From the NCBI RefSeq assembly GCF_009760925.1, contig NZ_VRLV01000001.1, positions 1-64,000 of the forward strand: DNA of 64,000 nucleotides, given 5' to 3'. Both the position numbers and the translations under genes were made by a program. The notes beneath the pieces are model-generated. The model was not told the DNA's origin. It saw only the letters and a list, made by a program, of their open reading frames with translations, and searched no databases. Within the stretch, counting starts at the first letter, position 1. The number at the start of each line of letters is the position of its first letter. This document shows positions 25,556-33,178 of this stretch, piece after piece. The stretch comes from Nonomuraea typhae (GTDB taxonomy: Bacteria > Actinomycetota > Actinomycetes > Streptosporangiales > Streptosporangiaceae).

Positions 25556-25990
25556 GTGGTTACCCAGAACTCCGAAACCGGCGACGCCGACCGGCTGAAG
25601 GACGAGGCGGCGCGCAGGTCCGGCATCCACGGGTGGCTGGACGGGATCCGGTCCACCCGATCGGGCGCGCTCACGCTGAAGATCGTCATCGGCGTCATCG
25701 GCGCCGTCATGGTCGTGGGCGGCCTCATCATGGTGCCCTTCCCCGGCCCCGGCTGGCTGGTGGTCTTCGCCGGGCTGGCCGTCCTGTCCACCGAGTTCCA
25801 CTGGGCGCACAAGGTCCTGGAGTTCGGCAAGCGCACCCTCCACGCCTGGACGGAGTGGTTCAAGCGCCAGGGCTGGACGATCCGCATCCTGGTGGCCGTC
25901 GTGACCGTCATCGCCGCCGGGGCGATCGTCTACGTCGGCCTCAGGACCCTCGGCATCGACCTCATCCAGATCGCCAAGGACCTCCTCTAG
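25556..25990 (+). CDS. PGPGW/TIGR02611 family membrane protein
   Basis: This 144-residue protein starts at GTG 25556. Hydrophobic segments lie at about 43-62 and 65-85, flanking the signature FPGPGWLVVFAGLAVLSTEF, with a third near 113-135. This matches the TIGR02611 family of small actinobacterial membrane proteins of unknown function. The N-terminal 40 residues are hydrophilic and probably cytosolic. It stands alone, with a GGAGG-containing leader. Confidence 0.85.
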   Translation: MVTQNSETGDADRLKDEAARRSGIHGWLDGIRSTRSGALTLKIVIGVIGAVMVVGGLIMVPFPGPGWLVVFAGLAVLSTEFHWAHKVLEFGKRTLHAWTEWFKRQGWTIRILVAVVTVIAAGAIVYVGLRTLGIDLIQIAKDLL

Positions 25991-26044
25991 ACCCGTTCGG
26001 CATCGTTCGGCCCCACCCGCCCCAGGAGTGTCTAACCTGCGGGC

Positions 26045-26962
26045 GTGCTCGTCAAAAGCGCCCTCGCCGCCCTAGCCCTGCTCACCTCCACGGTCACGGC
26101 CCCCAACGTGCCGCTGCCCGGCGCGGGCGTGACCATCCAGGAGCAAGCCAGCGATCCGGTACGGCTCGGCGCCTACGGATTCGGCACCAAGCGCACCTAC
26201 CTGAGGGCGGTGAAGGGCGACACCTTCGCCCGGCAGAAGGGCATGTCCGAGGCGGCCCTGTCACCCGACGGCCGCAGGGTCGCGGCGGTGCCCGACTCCT
26301 ACCGCTCGGGCTGGGACTCCGTGGTCGTCACCGACCGGCTCACCGGCAGGCCCGCGCGCATCCGCACCGTCAGGAAGCCGATGACCGCCTCCTACGCCTC
26401 GTGGTCACGCGACAGCACGAAGGTCGCGCTCACCGTGGAGTCGAAGACGGGCGGCAAGTGGCGCACCACCGGCTTCACCGTCGTGGACGCGCTGCGCTCC
26501 ACCGCCACCACCGTCACCGTGCCCGGGGTCGCGGCCAAGGCCGCCTTCTGGTGGAGCCCCGACGGCAACCTCGTCGCCGAGCACCAGAACGGGCTGCGCT
26601 TCCACAACCCGGCCGACGGCAAGGTCGTGCGCGGGTTCGCCGGACTCGGGCTGCCCACCGGGCCGGAGGACGCCTTCTCACCCTCCGGCAAGCAACTGGC
26701 CGTGTGGTGCCCGTCGCGCTTCGCCGAGCACCTGTGCGTCGTCGACCCGGGCACCGGCGCGGTGCTCAAGCGGGTCAAGTCCGAGCCGGAGGCGTTGTTC
26801 GGCTGGTGGGACGAGAACCACGTGATCGCGGTCATGGCCTTCCGCGGCGCGTACCGGCTGGCCGTCCTGGACCTGAACGGGACCACGAAACGGGTGCTGG
26901 CCGGAATTCCGGCGAAGACCTGGCGGGCGGATTTCTGGCTGAACTTCGTCCGCAGGGCGTGA
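26045..26962 (+). CDS. Secreted beta-propeller (TolB/WD40-like) protein
   Basis: This 305-residue protein starts at GTG 26045 with a signal peptide (residues 1-19, ALAALALLTSTVTAPN). The body repeats propeller-blade strands: AALSPDGRRVAAVPD, YASWSRDSTKVALTVES, FWWSPDGNLVAEHQ, AFSPSGKQLAVWC and FGWWDENHVIAVMAF. The SPDG/SPSG turns are typical of TolB/PD40 blades. Two cysteines (VWCPS, HLCVV) could form a disulfide. No enzyme motif is seen. It is probably an exported binding or scaffold protein, and it converges with the groES-like gene. Confidence 0.8.
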   Translation: MLVKSALAALALLTSTVTAPNVPLPGAGVTIQEQASDPVRLGAYGFGTKRTYLRAVKGDTFARQKGMSEAALSPDGRRVAAVPDSYRSGWDSVVVTDRLTGRPARIRTVRKPMTASYASWSRDSTKVALTVESKTGGKWRTTGFTVVDALRSTATTVTVPGVAAKAAFWWSPDGNLVAEHQNGLRFHNPADGKVVRGFAGLGLPTGPEDAFSPSGKQLAVWCPSRFAEHLCVVDPGTGAVLKRVKSEPEALFGWWDENHVIAVMAFRGAYRLAVLDLNGTTKRVLAGIPAKTWRADFWLNFVRRA

Positions 26963-26974
26963 GCGGGCGCCGCG

Positions 26975-27295
26975 TCAGAGGTAGAGGCCGGTGCCGTGGT
27001 CGGTCTCGGTGGTGGCCACCGCGTGCAGGTCGCGTTCGCGCATGACCAGGTAGGTGTGGGCGTGCAGCTCCACCTCGAACTGGTCCTCGGGGTTGAGCAG
27101 GACCTTGTCGCCGACCTTCACCGTGCGCGCGCTCGCGCCGACGCCGCAGACCTCGCCCCAGGCGAGCCGGTTGGCCATCTTGACCGTCGCGGGGATCACG
27201 ATTCCCGATCCGCTGCGCCGTTCCTCGGCCTCGTGCTCGAGCCGGATCAGGACCCGGTCGTGGAGCATCTGGATCTCGAACTTCGGTTCTGCCAC
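26975..27295 (-). CDS. Stand-alone GroES-family co-chaperonin paralogue
   Basis: This 106-residue protein follows the GroES pattern IQMLHDRVLIRLEHEAEERRSGSGIVIPATV, then WGEVCGVGASARTVKVGDKVLL, FEVELHAHTYLVMRERDLHA. The mobile-loop segment (RRSGSGIVIPA) is retained. It has a C-terminal tail after the DLHAV strand that canonical GroES (about 100 residues) lacks. No groEL lies beside it, so this is an orphan paralogue. It may cap a GroEL encoded elsewhere. A CIRCE element was not seen upstream. Confidence 0.88.
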   Translation of the reverse strand: MAEPKFEIQMLHDRVLIRLEHEAEERRSGSGIVIPATVKMANRLAWGEVCGVGASARTVKVGDKVLLNPEDQFEVELHAHTYLVMRERDLHAVATTETDHGTGLYL

Positions 27296-27406
27296 ATCGG
27301 CAGTTTACGTCCATCGGCCACCACGGCCACCCGCCCGTCGCCCTCCCGCCGCCTCAGCCGCCGGAGAGGCGGCCGCGATAAACCTCGCCCTATATCCGTT
27401 GTAAAC

Positions 27407-27438
27407 GAAATATCGGATATTTCATAGGCGGATATTTC
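27407..27438. repeat. GAAATATC/GATATTTC inverted repeat plus third copy
   Basis: GAAATATC G GATATTTC (27407-27423) is a perfect 8-base-arm inverted repeat. A further GATATTTC follows at 27431-27438. This AT-rich cluster lies about 110 bases upstream of the groES-like start and 140 before the epimerase start. It could be a regulatory site for either divergent gene. The same octamer recurs elsewhere in the window. Confidence 0.6.
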
Positions 27439-27579
27439 GGCTGGTCAGCGGCCGTCAACCCGGAATGGCGCTCACGATCACGACGTCTCGGCTATAACTT
27501 TCTCTGCCGCGAAAACGGCGCGCCTCAGCGAAGGCGGGAATTCAGTCAGAGGGTGTGGTGCTATGGGAAGCAGCCCCCG

Positions 27580-28494
27580 GTGATCGTGTTGTTCGGCGCC
27601 GCCGGCTACGTCGGCCGGCACGTCAGGGCGGCCCTCGGCCCCCAGGGCGACGTCGTCGCCGTGCCACGCGCCCGCCTCGACCTGGCCGCCTGCCCCCCGG
27701 CCGAGCTCACCGGCCTGATGTACGAGGTCGCGCCCGACGTGATCGTCAACTGCGCGGGCGCCACCACCGGTGACGCCGCCACCCTGACCAGGGACAACGT
27801 CGTCGCCGTCGCCCGCCTGCTGGCCGCCGTCGCCGTGGCCGCCCCGCGCGCGAGAGTCGTCCAGATCGGCAGCTCCGCGGAGTACGGCCGCGTCCCCATG
27901 GGCCCGCCGACCACCGAGGACGCCCCCTGCGACCCGATCGGCCCCTACGCCCTGACCAAGCTGGCCGCCACCGAACTCGTCCGCGCCGCCGCCCGCGACG
28001 GCATGAACGCCACCGTCCTGCGGCTCTTCAACGTCATCGGCCCGGGCGCGCCCCCCGGCTCGCTGCCCATGAAACTCGCCCTCACCCTCCGGGACGGCGG
28101 CGACCTCGTCGTCGGCGGGCAGGACGTCTACCGCGACTTCCTCGACGTCCGCGACGCCGCCACCGCCGTGGCACTGGCCGCCCGCGCCGACCGCCCCCTC
28201 CCGCCCGTCCTCAACATCGGCAGCGGCCGCGCCACTCCCGTGCCCGACCTGCTCACCACGCTCGTCGAAGTGGCCCGCCCCGGCGCCCGCATCCTCCCCG
28301 CCGCCGGCGGCCCGCCCGCCGTTCCGTGGCAGTGCGCCGACATCACCCGCGCCACCACCGCCCTCGGCTGGCAGCCGCGCACCACCCTGCGCGCCTGCCT
28401 GGAAGCCGTCTGGTCAGCCGTGTGCCTCCCGGACACCGCCCCGGCGACCGGCGCCCCATGGAACCACCCGACAAGGACAGGAGACCAGGTGTGA
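27580..28494 (+). CDS. NAD-dependent epimerase/dehydratase (sugar-nucleotide type)
   Basis: This protein is about 304 residues from GTG 27580, chosen because the Rossmann fold begins at once (VIVLFGAAGYVGRHV). A GTG nine codons upstream (27553) is also possible. The GxxGxxG motif, VIVNCAGATTGD, IGSSAEYG and the catalytic YALTK (Tyr-x-x-x-Lys) are present, followed by LRLFNVIGPGAPP and RDFLDVRDAATAVALA. This is a typical extended SDR acting on nucleotide sugars. Its stop overlaps the GTG of the spherulation-4-like gene, so the two are co-translated, suggesting a joint role in a surface polysaccharide. Confidence 0.88.
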   Translation: MIVLFGAAGYVGRHVRAALGPQGDVVAVPRARLDLAACPPAELTGLMYEVAPDVIVNCAGATTGDAATLTRDNVVAVARLLAAVAVAAPRARVVQIGSSAEYGRVPMGPPTTEDAPCDPIGPYALTKLAATELVRAAARDGMNATVLRLFNVIGPGAPPGSLPMKLALTLRDGGDLVVGGQDVYRDFLDVRDAATAVALAARADRPLPPVLNIGSGRATPVPDLLTTLVEVARPGARILPAAGGPPAVPWQCADITRATTALGWQPRTTLRACLEAVWSAVCLPDTAPATGAPWNHPTRTGDQV

Positions 28495-29417
28495 GCGGGG
28501 AAGCGGCTCGCGAGTGGGCCCCGGACACAACCGGCACCACCGGCCCGGGCACAACCGGAACCGCCGGCCCGGACACAACCGGAACCGCCGGCCCGGGCAC
28601 AGCAGGCGCAGGCGGCCCGGGCCGTGGCGGTTCGGGCACCGAGCGCCCGGCCGTGCCGTACTTCGCCACACCCGCACCTGCCCCCGCACCCCATCCGGCC
28701 GTGCCCTGTCTCGGCACGCCCTCCGGGCCGGACGCGCGGCGGCCTGCCGTACCGCAGCAGGGCGTGCGGTTGCTGGAGGTGGGCGAGGCGGCGGTCGGGG
28801 CGTGTGTGCCGGCCTACTTTCACCCCGCCCAGGCGGCCGAGGCGTGGCAGCGGCTGGTGGCGGTGCCGCCGCGGATGGTGGTGCTGGATGCGGGGGAGGA
28901 GCGGGAGCCCGCCTACGCGCCCTTCGTCGGGCGGCTGCTTCAGGCGGGGACCGAGGTGCTGGCGCGGGTGGACACCGACTTCGGCGTGCGGCCCGCCGCC
29001 GACGTGCGGGCGGAGCTGCGCCGGGTCAGGGCGTGGTACGGCGTGCGGGGCGTGTTCCTGGACCAGGTGGCGTCGGGGCCGGAGCGGCTGGAGTACTACC
29101 GGGAGATCGTGGACGGCATCCGGGGGACGATCGTGTTGAACCCGGGCGTCTACCCCGATCCGGGGTACGCGGCGCTGGCGGACGTGCTGGTGACGTTCGA
29201 GGGGCCGCTGGCCGCCTACCGCGCGATCAGGGAGCCCGCCTGGGCGCGGACGCTGGCCAGGGGCCGGTTCTGCCATCTGATCCACGGGGTGCACGAGCGC
29301 TCCTGGGCGGGGACGCTGCGGAAGGCGGCCCGGCTGGCGGGGGCGGTGCATCTGAGCGACGGCCCCGGCTGGGCCGTTCTGCCCGCTTACTACGGCCGGA
29401 GGATCGTGGCAGGATGA
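28491..29417 (+). CDS. Spherulation-specific family 4-like protein
   Basis: This 308-residue protein starts at GTG 28491, overlapping the epimerase stop. Residues 11-42 are a Thr/Gly/Pro linker made of four 8-residue repeats. From about 90 on it reads as the Spherulin-4 barrel: VGACVPAYFHPAQAAEAWQR, PPRMVVLDAGEEREPAYAPF, VLARVDTDFGVR, GVFLDQVASGPERLEYYREI, TIVLNPGVYPDPGYAALADV and FCHLIHGV. Related domains occur in GH114-type galactosaminidase neighbourhoods. A glycosidase-like role is plausible from fold and epimerase coupling but unproven. No signal peptide is evident. Confidence 0.8.
   Translation: MSGEAAREWAPDTTGTTGPGTTGTAGPDTTGTAGPGTAGAGGPGRGGSGTERPAVPYFATPAPAPAPHPAVPCLGTPSGPDARRPAVPQQGVRLLEVGEAAVGACVPAYFHPAQAAEAWQRLVAVPPRMVVLDAGEEREPAYAPFVGRLLQAGTEVLARVDTDFGVRPAADVRAELRRVRAWYGVRGVFLDQVASGPERLEYYREIVDGIRGTIVLNPGVYPDPGYAALADVLVTFEGPLAAYRAIREPAWARTLARGRFCHLIHGVHERSWAGTLRKAARLAGAVHLSDGPGWAVLPAYYGRRIVAG
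28521..28616 (+). repeat. Four 24-bp in-frame repeats in the spherulation-4-like gene
   Basis: Four head-to-tail 24-base units encode PDTTGTTG, PGTTGTAG, PDTTGTAG and PGTAGAGG. The copies differ by a few bases. The tract forms a flexible linker before the folded domain and is a candidate for length variation between strains. Confidence 0.85.
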
Positions 29418-29421
29418 CCCC

Positions 29422-29985
29422 ATGATCATGGCCTTCGGCGCCACGGGCTGGCAGTGGCTGAACCCTCCCCGGGAGTGGACCGCCGACGACGGCCTGAGCC
29501 TGTTCTGCGATGGCGGCACGGATCTGTGGCGGCGCACCGGTGACGGGTTCACGGTGGACAACGCGCATCTGTTCGTCCGGCCGGGCGGCGGTGACCTGCG
29601 GCTGTCGGTGACGTTCACGGCCGAGTACGGCGAGCTGTACGACCAGGCGGGCGCGGTGCTGCGCATCGACGACACCCACTGGGTCAAGGCGGGCGTGGAG
29701 TTCATGGACGGGACGTTCTCCCTGGTCACCGTGGTGACCAGGGATTACTCCGACGCCTCGCTGCTGCCGTTGCACGACAGCCCGGACGGGATGACGTTCC
29801 GGCTGGACCGGGAGGGCGACACGGTCAGCGTGCGTTACGGCCTGGCCGGCGAGGAGCCGGATCACCTGCTGCGCCGGGCTTATTTCCCGCCCTCCACCGC
29901 GGTCCTGGCCGGCGCGATGGCGGCGGCGCCGGTGAGCAAGGGTTTCCCGGTGCGGTTCACGGACGTGCGGGTGCTGGCCGGTTAG
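29422..29985 (+). CDS. DUF1349 family protein
   Basis: This 187-residue protein is a concanavalin-like sandwich of the DUF1349/REE1 type: WQWLNPPREWTADDGLSLFC, GTDLWRRTGDGFTVDNAHLF, LSVTFTAEYGELYDQAGAVL, RIDDTHWVKAGVEFMDGTF, LVTVVTRDYSDAS and GFPVRFTDVRV. It starts five bases after the spherulation-4-like stop and is likely in the same transcript. Family members are thought to bind or modify sugars, but no catalytic residues are assigned here. Its stop overlaps the convergent EEP gene by four bases. Confidence 0.85.
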   Translation: MIMAFGATGWQWLNPPREWTADDGLSLFCDGGTDLWRRTGDGFTVDNAHLFVRPGGGDLRLSVTFTAEYGELYDQAGAVLRIDDTHWVKAGVEFMDGTFSLVTVVTRDYSDASLLPLHDSPDGMTFRLDREGDTVSVRYGLAGEEPDHLLRRAYFPPSTAVLAGAMAAAPVSKGFPVRFTDVRVLAG

Positions 29986-30929
29986 CGGGGCAGGCGGAGG
30001 GCGGCGAAGACGGGCCGGTGGTCGGTCCCCGCCAGGGTGTGCGCGCTGAACGCGGTGACCGCGATCGGGGCGCCGGCCAGCACGTGGTCGATGGCCACGC
30101 CGGGCAGGAGGCCCCATCCGCGCATGGGCCAGGTGTTCGTGAGTCCCTGGCCGGCCACGTCGGCGGCGTCGCGGTAGCCGGAGGCGAGCAGGTCGCGCAG
30201 GGGCGGGTGGTCGAGGGTGGCGTTGAAGTCGCCGGCCAGCACGCGCAGGCGCCCTTCCGCCCGGGGCAGCGTGTCGAGTCCTTCCCGCCAGCAGGGGCTC
30301 GGCCCGTCGTACCGGGGCGCGCAGGGGTGGACAGAGACCACGTCGACCTCCCGACCGGCCACGGTCATCACGGCGCGCGCCTGCCGGAAGTGGCCGGGCA
30401 GCGGCAGCTCGCGGACCGGGTGGCGCGCGTAGACGGCTGATCCGGCCGCGCCCGGGGCCGCCCGTACCACCGCGTGGGGGAGCAGGTCGCGCAGGCCGAG
30501 GGCCTCGATCCGGGCGGCGGTCGCGGGGGTGAGCTCCTGGAGCGTGAGCACGTCCGGCCGCAGGCTCCGGACCAGGGCCAGGAGGGCTTCCGGTTCGCCC
30601 TGCCCGATCTGCAGGTTGGCGGCGAGCACGCGCAGAGGCGGCCCGGCGGCGGCGGGGTTGGCGTCGGGCAGGTACCTGGGCAGCACGCCGGCGGCCAGGG
30701 TGGCGCAGCTGAGGGCGGCCACGGCGGCGGCCGGCCACCGGCGCCGGACCGCGCTCAGCGCGGCGGGGACGATCGAGGCCAGAGCTACATAGGGGGTGAA
30801 AGCCACGAGAGGCACCCACGGCCAGGCGGGCTCCAGCCCGGCCACGCGCAACGCCGCCCAGGCCGCGAACGGCAGCACGAGAATCCAGATCACACCGCTG
30901 TATCGCCTGATGGGCCGGATACGGTTCAT
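29982..30929 (-). CDS. Membrane-anchored endonuclease/exonuclease/phosphatase family protein
   Basis: This 315-residue protein has three N-terminal membrane segments (about 10-30, 35-60 and 65-85). The EEP domain follows: LRVLAANLQIGQGEP, RPDVLTLQELTPATAARIEA (catalytic Glu), AVYARHPVRELPL, VDVVSVHP, VLAGDFNATLDHPPLRDLLA (Asp/Asn), and TDHRPVFAALRLPR (terminal Asp-His). All active-site residues are in place. Topology puts the domain outside the membrane. Possible substrates are phospholipids or nucleic acids. It is divergent from the M20 peptidase with only three bases between starts. Confidence 0.88.
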   Translation of the reverse strand: MNRIRPIRRYSGVIWILVLPFAAWAALRVAGLEPAWPWVPLVAFTPYVALASIVPAALSAVRRRWPAAAVAALSCATLAAGVLPRYLPDANPAAAGPPLRVLAANLQIGQGEPEALLALVRSLRPDVLTLQELTPATAARIEALGLRDLLPHAVVRAAPGAAGSAVYARHPVRELPLPGHFRQARAVMTVAGREVDVVSVHPCAPRYDGPSPCWREGLDTLPRAEGRLRVLAGDFNATLDHPPLRDLLASGYRDAADVAGQGLTNTWPMRGWGLLPGVAIDHVLAGAPIAVTAFSAHTLAGTDHRPVFAALRLPR

Positions 30930-30932
30930 CCC

Positions 30933-32186
30933 ATGCGTGATGTGGAAGCCCGCGTGCTCGATGCGATCGACGACGCGGAGACCGTGAACCTGCTGGCCGA
31001 GGCCGTCAGAGTGCCGAGCGTGACCGGCACGGACGCCGAGTCCGACCTGCAGCACCGCTTCGCCCGCCTGCTCGCCGAGGCGGGCATGGACGTGGACGTG
31101 TGGCAGCTCGACCTGGACGACCTGCGGGCCCGCGAGGGTTTCCCGGGGACCGAGGCGCCCAGGGCCGAGGGGTACGGCGTGGTCGGCACGACCGGGGGCG
31201 AGGGCGTGCCCGCGCTGGTGCTGCAGGGACATGTGGACGTGGTGCCGACGGGCGATCTGGCCAAGTGGCACGGCAGCGATCCGTTCGCCGCCCGCATCAC
31301 CGGCGACACCCTGCACGGGCGGGGCGCGTGCGACATGAAGGCGGGCGTGGCGGTGAACCTGGCGGTGGTCCGCGCGCTGCACCGCGCGGGGGTGCGTACG
31401 GCCCGGCCGCTGGCGGTGCACTGCGTGGTCAGCGAGGAGGACGGCGGTCTGGGCGCGTTCGCCACCCTGGCCAGGGGGCACACCGGCGAGGCCGCGGTGA
31501 TCACCGAGCCGACCAGCGGCGCGGTCATCACGGCCAACGCCGGTGCGCTGACGTTCCGGGTGGAGGTGGCCGGACGGGCAGCCCACGGCGCGACCCGGTA
31601 CGAAGGGGTCAGCGCGATCGAGGTGTTCTGGCCGGTGTTCCAGGCGATCCGGCGCCTGGAGGCCGAGCGGAACCGCAACCTGCCCGCCGTGTTCGACGGC
31701 AACCGCATGCCGTACCCGATCGAGGTCGGGACGGTGCGCGCGGGTGACTGGGCCAGCAGCGTGCCGGACCTGCTGGTGGCCGAGGGGCGGATGGGCGTGC
31801 GGCTGGACGAGGATCCGGAGGCGGCGCGCGAGGCGTTCGAGGAGGCGGTGCTGGAGGCGGCCGATCCGTGGCTGCGGGTCAACCCGCCGGTGGTGACGTG
31901 GCCGGGCGGGCAGTTCGCCAGCGGGCGGCTGCCGTCGGCCCATCCGCTGCTGGCCGAGGTGAACGCCGCGGTGGCGCAGGTGCGGGGCGTGCCGCCCAGG
32001 GAGACGGCCGCGCCGTACGGGAGCGACCTGCGGTTGTACAACGGCGGCGGGATCCCGTCGCTGCACTACGGGCCGGGCGACGTGGCGTTCGCGCACGCGC
32101 CCAGGGAGCAGGTGGAGCTGGCGGAGGTCCGCGAGGTCACGCGGGCCCTGGCGCTGCTCGCGGTCCGCCGTTGCGGCGTGGCTTAG
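30933..32186 (+). CDS. M20 family metallopeptidase (ArgE/DapE type)
   Basis: This 417-residue protein has metal ligands His and Asp in LVLQGHVDVVPTGD and HGRGACDMKAG, the catalytic Glu pair in CVVSEEDGGLGAF, a Glu ligand in VITEPTSG, a dimerisation lid near 215-330 (FRVEVAGRAAHGATRYEGVS), and the final ligand His in FAHAPREQVEL. It is closest in pattern to acetylornithine deacetylase/succinyl-diaminopimelate desuccinylase-like enzymes. The true substrate is uncertain. ATG 30933 faces the divergent EEP gene. Its stop overlaps the convergent rhodanese by four bases. Confidence 0.92.
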   Translation: MRDVEARVLDAIDDAETVNLLAEAVRVPSVTGTDAESDLQHRFARLLAEAGMDVDVWQLDLDDLRAREGFPGTEAPRAEGYGVVGTTGGEGVPALVLQGHVDVVPTGDLAKWHGSDPFAARITGDTLHGRGACDMKAGVAVNLAVVRALHRAGVRTARPLAVHCVVSEEDGGLGAFATLARGHTGEAAVITEPTSGAVITANAGALTFRVEVAGRAAHGATRYEGVSAIEVFWPVFQAIRRLEAERNRNLPAVFDGNRMPYPIEVGTVRAGDWASSVPDLLVAEGRMGVRLDEDPEAAREAFEEAVLEAADPWLRVNPPVVTWPGGQFASGRLPSAHPLLAEVNAAVAQVRGVPPRETAAPYGSDLRLYNGGGIPSLHYGPGDVAFAHAPREQVELAEVREVTRALALLAVRRCGVA

Positions 32187-32509
32187 GCGCTCTCGACCGG
32201 GAGGCCGGCCTCGACCCAGTCCTGGATGCCCTCGCGGTAGGTGCGGACGTTGGTGTAGCCGAGGGACTCCAGCCGCTTGGCGACGTTCTTGCTGTTGGGG
32301 CAGGCGGTGTTGGAGCAGTAGGTGACGATGGCGGCGGCGCGGTCGGGCAGAAGCCCGGCGGCGCGCTCGTCCACCTCGCTCTCGACCAGCGCCAGCGCGC
32401 CGGGCAGGTGCTGCTGCGCGTAGTACTGGCCGCCGAGGGCGTCGAGCACGGTCACGGCGCCGGCGTCGATGGCGGCCTTGAGTTCGTCGCGGGTGATGGG
32501 CGTGGTCAT
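32183..32509 (-). CDS. Rhodanese-like sulfurtransferase domain protein
   Basis: This 108-residue single rhodanese domain has TRDELKAAIDAGAVTVLDAL, the approach strand and the active-site loop YCSNTACPNS. The catalytic Cys lies at the start of the loop, with a second Cys four residues on. NVRTYREGIQDWVEAGLPVE closes the fold. It lies divergent from a TetR gene with GGACTACAGTCC between them, so it is probably the repressed target. A role in sulfane-sulfur or cyanide/thiol stress is plausible. Confidence 0.9.
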   Translation of the reverse strand: MTTPITRDELKAAIDAGAVTVLDALGGQYYAQQHLPGALALVESEVDERAAGLLPDRAAAIVTYCSNTACPNSKNVAKRLESLGYTNVRTYREGIQDWVEAGLPVESA

Positions 32510-32528
32510 TGCGGCCTCCGAAGTAAAT

Positions 32529-32578
32529 GGACTACAGTCCGTTTCGTGGATGGCTCGAAAACTAACGGACCACAGTCC
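32529..32578. promoter_or_regulatory. Paired GGAC...GTCC operators of the rhodanese/TetR locus
   Basis: GGACTACAGTCC (32529-32540) sits between the divergent starts. GGACCACAGTCC (32567-32578) lies inside the first codons of tetR. Both are inverted repeats (GGAC/GTCC), 38 bases apart. The second site in coding DNA would permit roadblock autoregulation. Confidence 0.7.
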
Positions 32579-33178
32579 GCTTCGTCAAGTGAGACGCTGG
32601 AGATCCTGCGCGGCCGCCCGGTGGCCGAGCGTGCCGACGCCGCCAGGAACAGGGAGAAGATCCTCGGCGCCGCCGCCCGCCTGTTCGCGGAGAAGGGCGT
32701 CGAGGCGGTCTCCATGGACGCGATCGCGGCCGAGGCGGGCGTCGGCAAGGGCACGTTGTTCCGCCGCTTCGGCGACAAGTCCGGCCTGGCCGCCGCCCTG
32801 CTCGACCGCCGCGAGCGGGAACTGCAAGAGCACATCCTGTCGGGGCCGGCGCCGCTCGGCCCCGGCGCCCCGGCGGCCGAGCGGCTGGCCGCCTTCGTCG
32901 CCGCCTACCTCGACTACCTCTTCGCCCACCTCGACCTGGTGCGCATGTCGGAGACGGCCAGCCCGGGCGCCCGCTACCGCATCGGCGCCTACCGCTTCTG
33001 GCACCGCCACGTGGCCATCCTGCTCGCCGAGGCCAGTCCGGGCGCCGACCCCGACGCGCTGGCCCACCTCGTGCTGGCCGCCGTCGGCGGCGAGCTGGCC
33101 GGCGTCCTGAAGGAGGAGTACGGCGAAGCCCGCGCCCGCCGGGCGGCGCTGGAACTGGCTAGAAGGTTGTCGCCCTGA
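32546..33178 (+). CDS. TetR family transcriptional regulator
   Basis: This 210-residue protein starts at GTG 32546, with a 30-residue N-terminal extension before the HTH (ARNREKILGAAARLFAEKGV, EAVSMDAIAAEAGVGKGTLF, RRFGDKSGLAAALLDRRERE). The C-terminal domain is helical, with YLDYLFAHLDLVRMSE. The extension and its operator-containing coding sequence are unusual. ATG codons further in would remove part of helix 1. It likely represses the divergent rhodanese gene and itself. Its 3' end overlaps the convergent helicase-associated gene by 20 bases. Confidence 0.9.
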   Translation: MDGSKTNGPQSASSSETLEILRGRPVAERADAARNREKILGAAARLFAEKGVEAVSMDAIAAEAGVGKGTLFRRFGDKSGLAAALLDRRERELQEHILSGPAPLGPGAPAAERLAAFVAAYLDYLFAHLDLVRMSETASPGARYRIGAYRFWHRHVAILLAEASPGADPDALAHLVLAAVGGELAGVLKEEYGEARARRAALELARRLSP

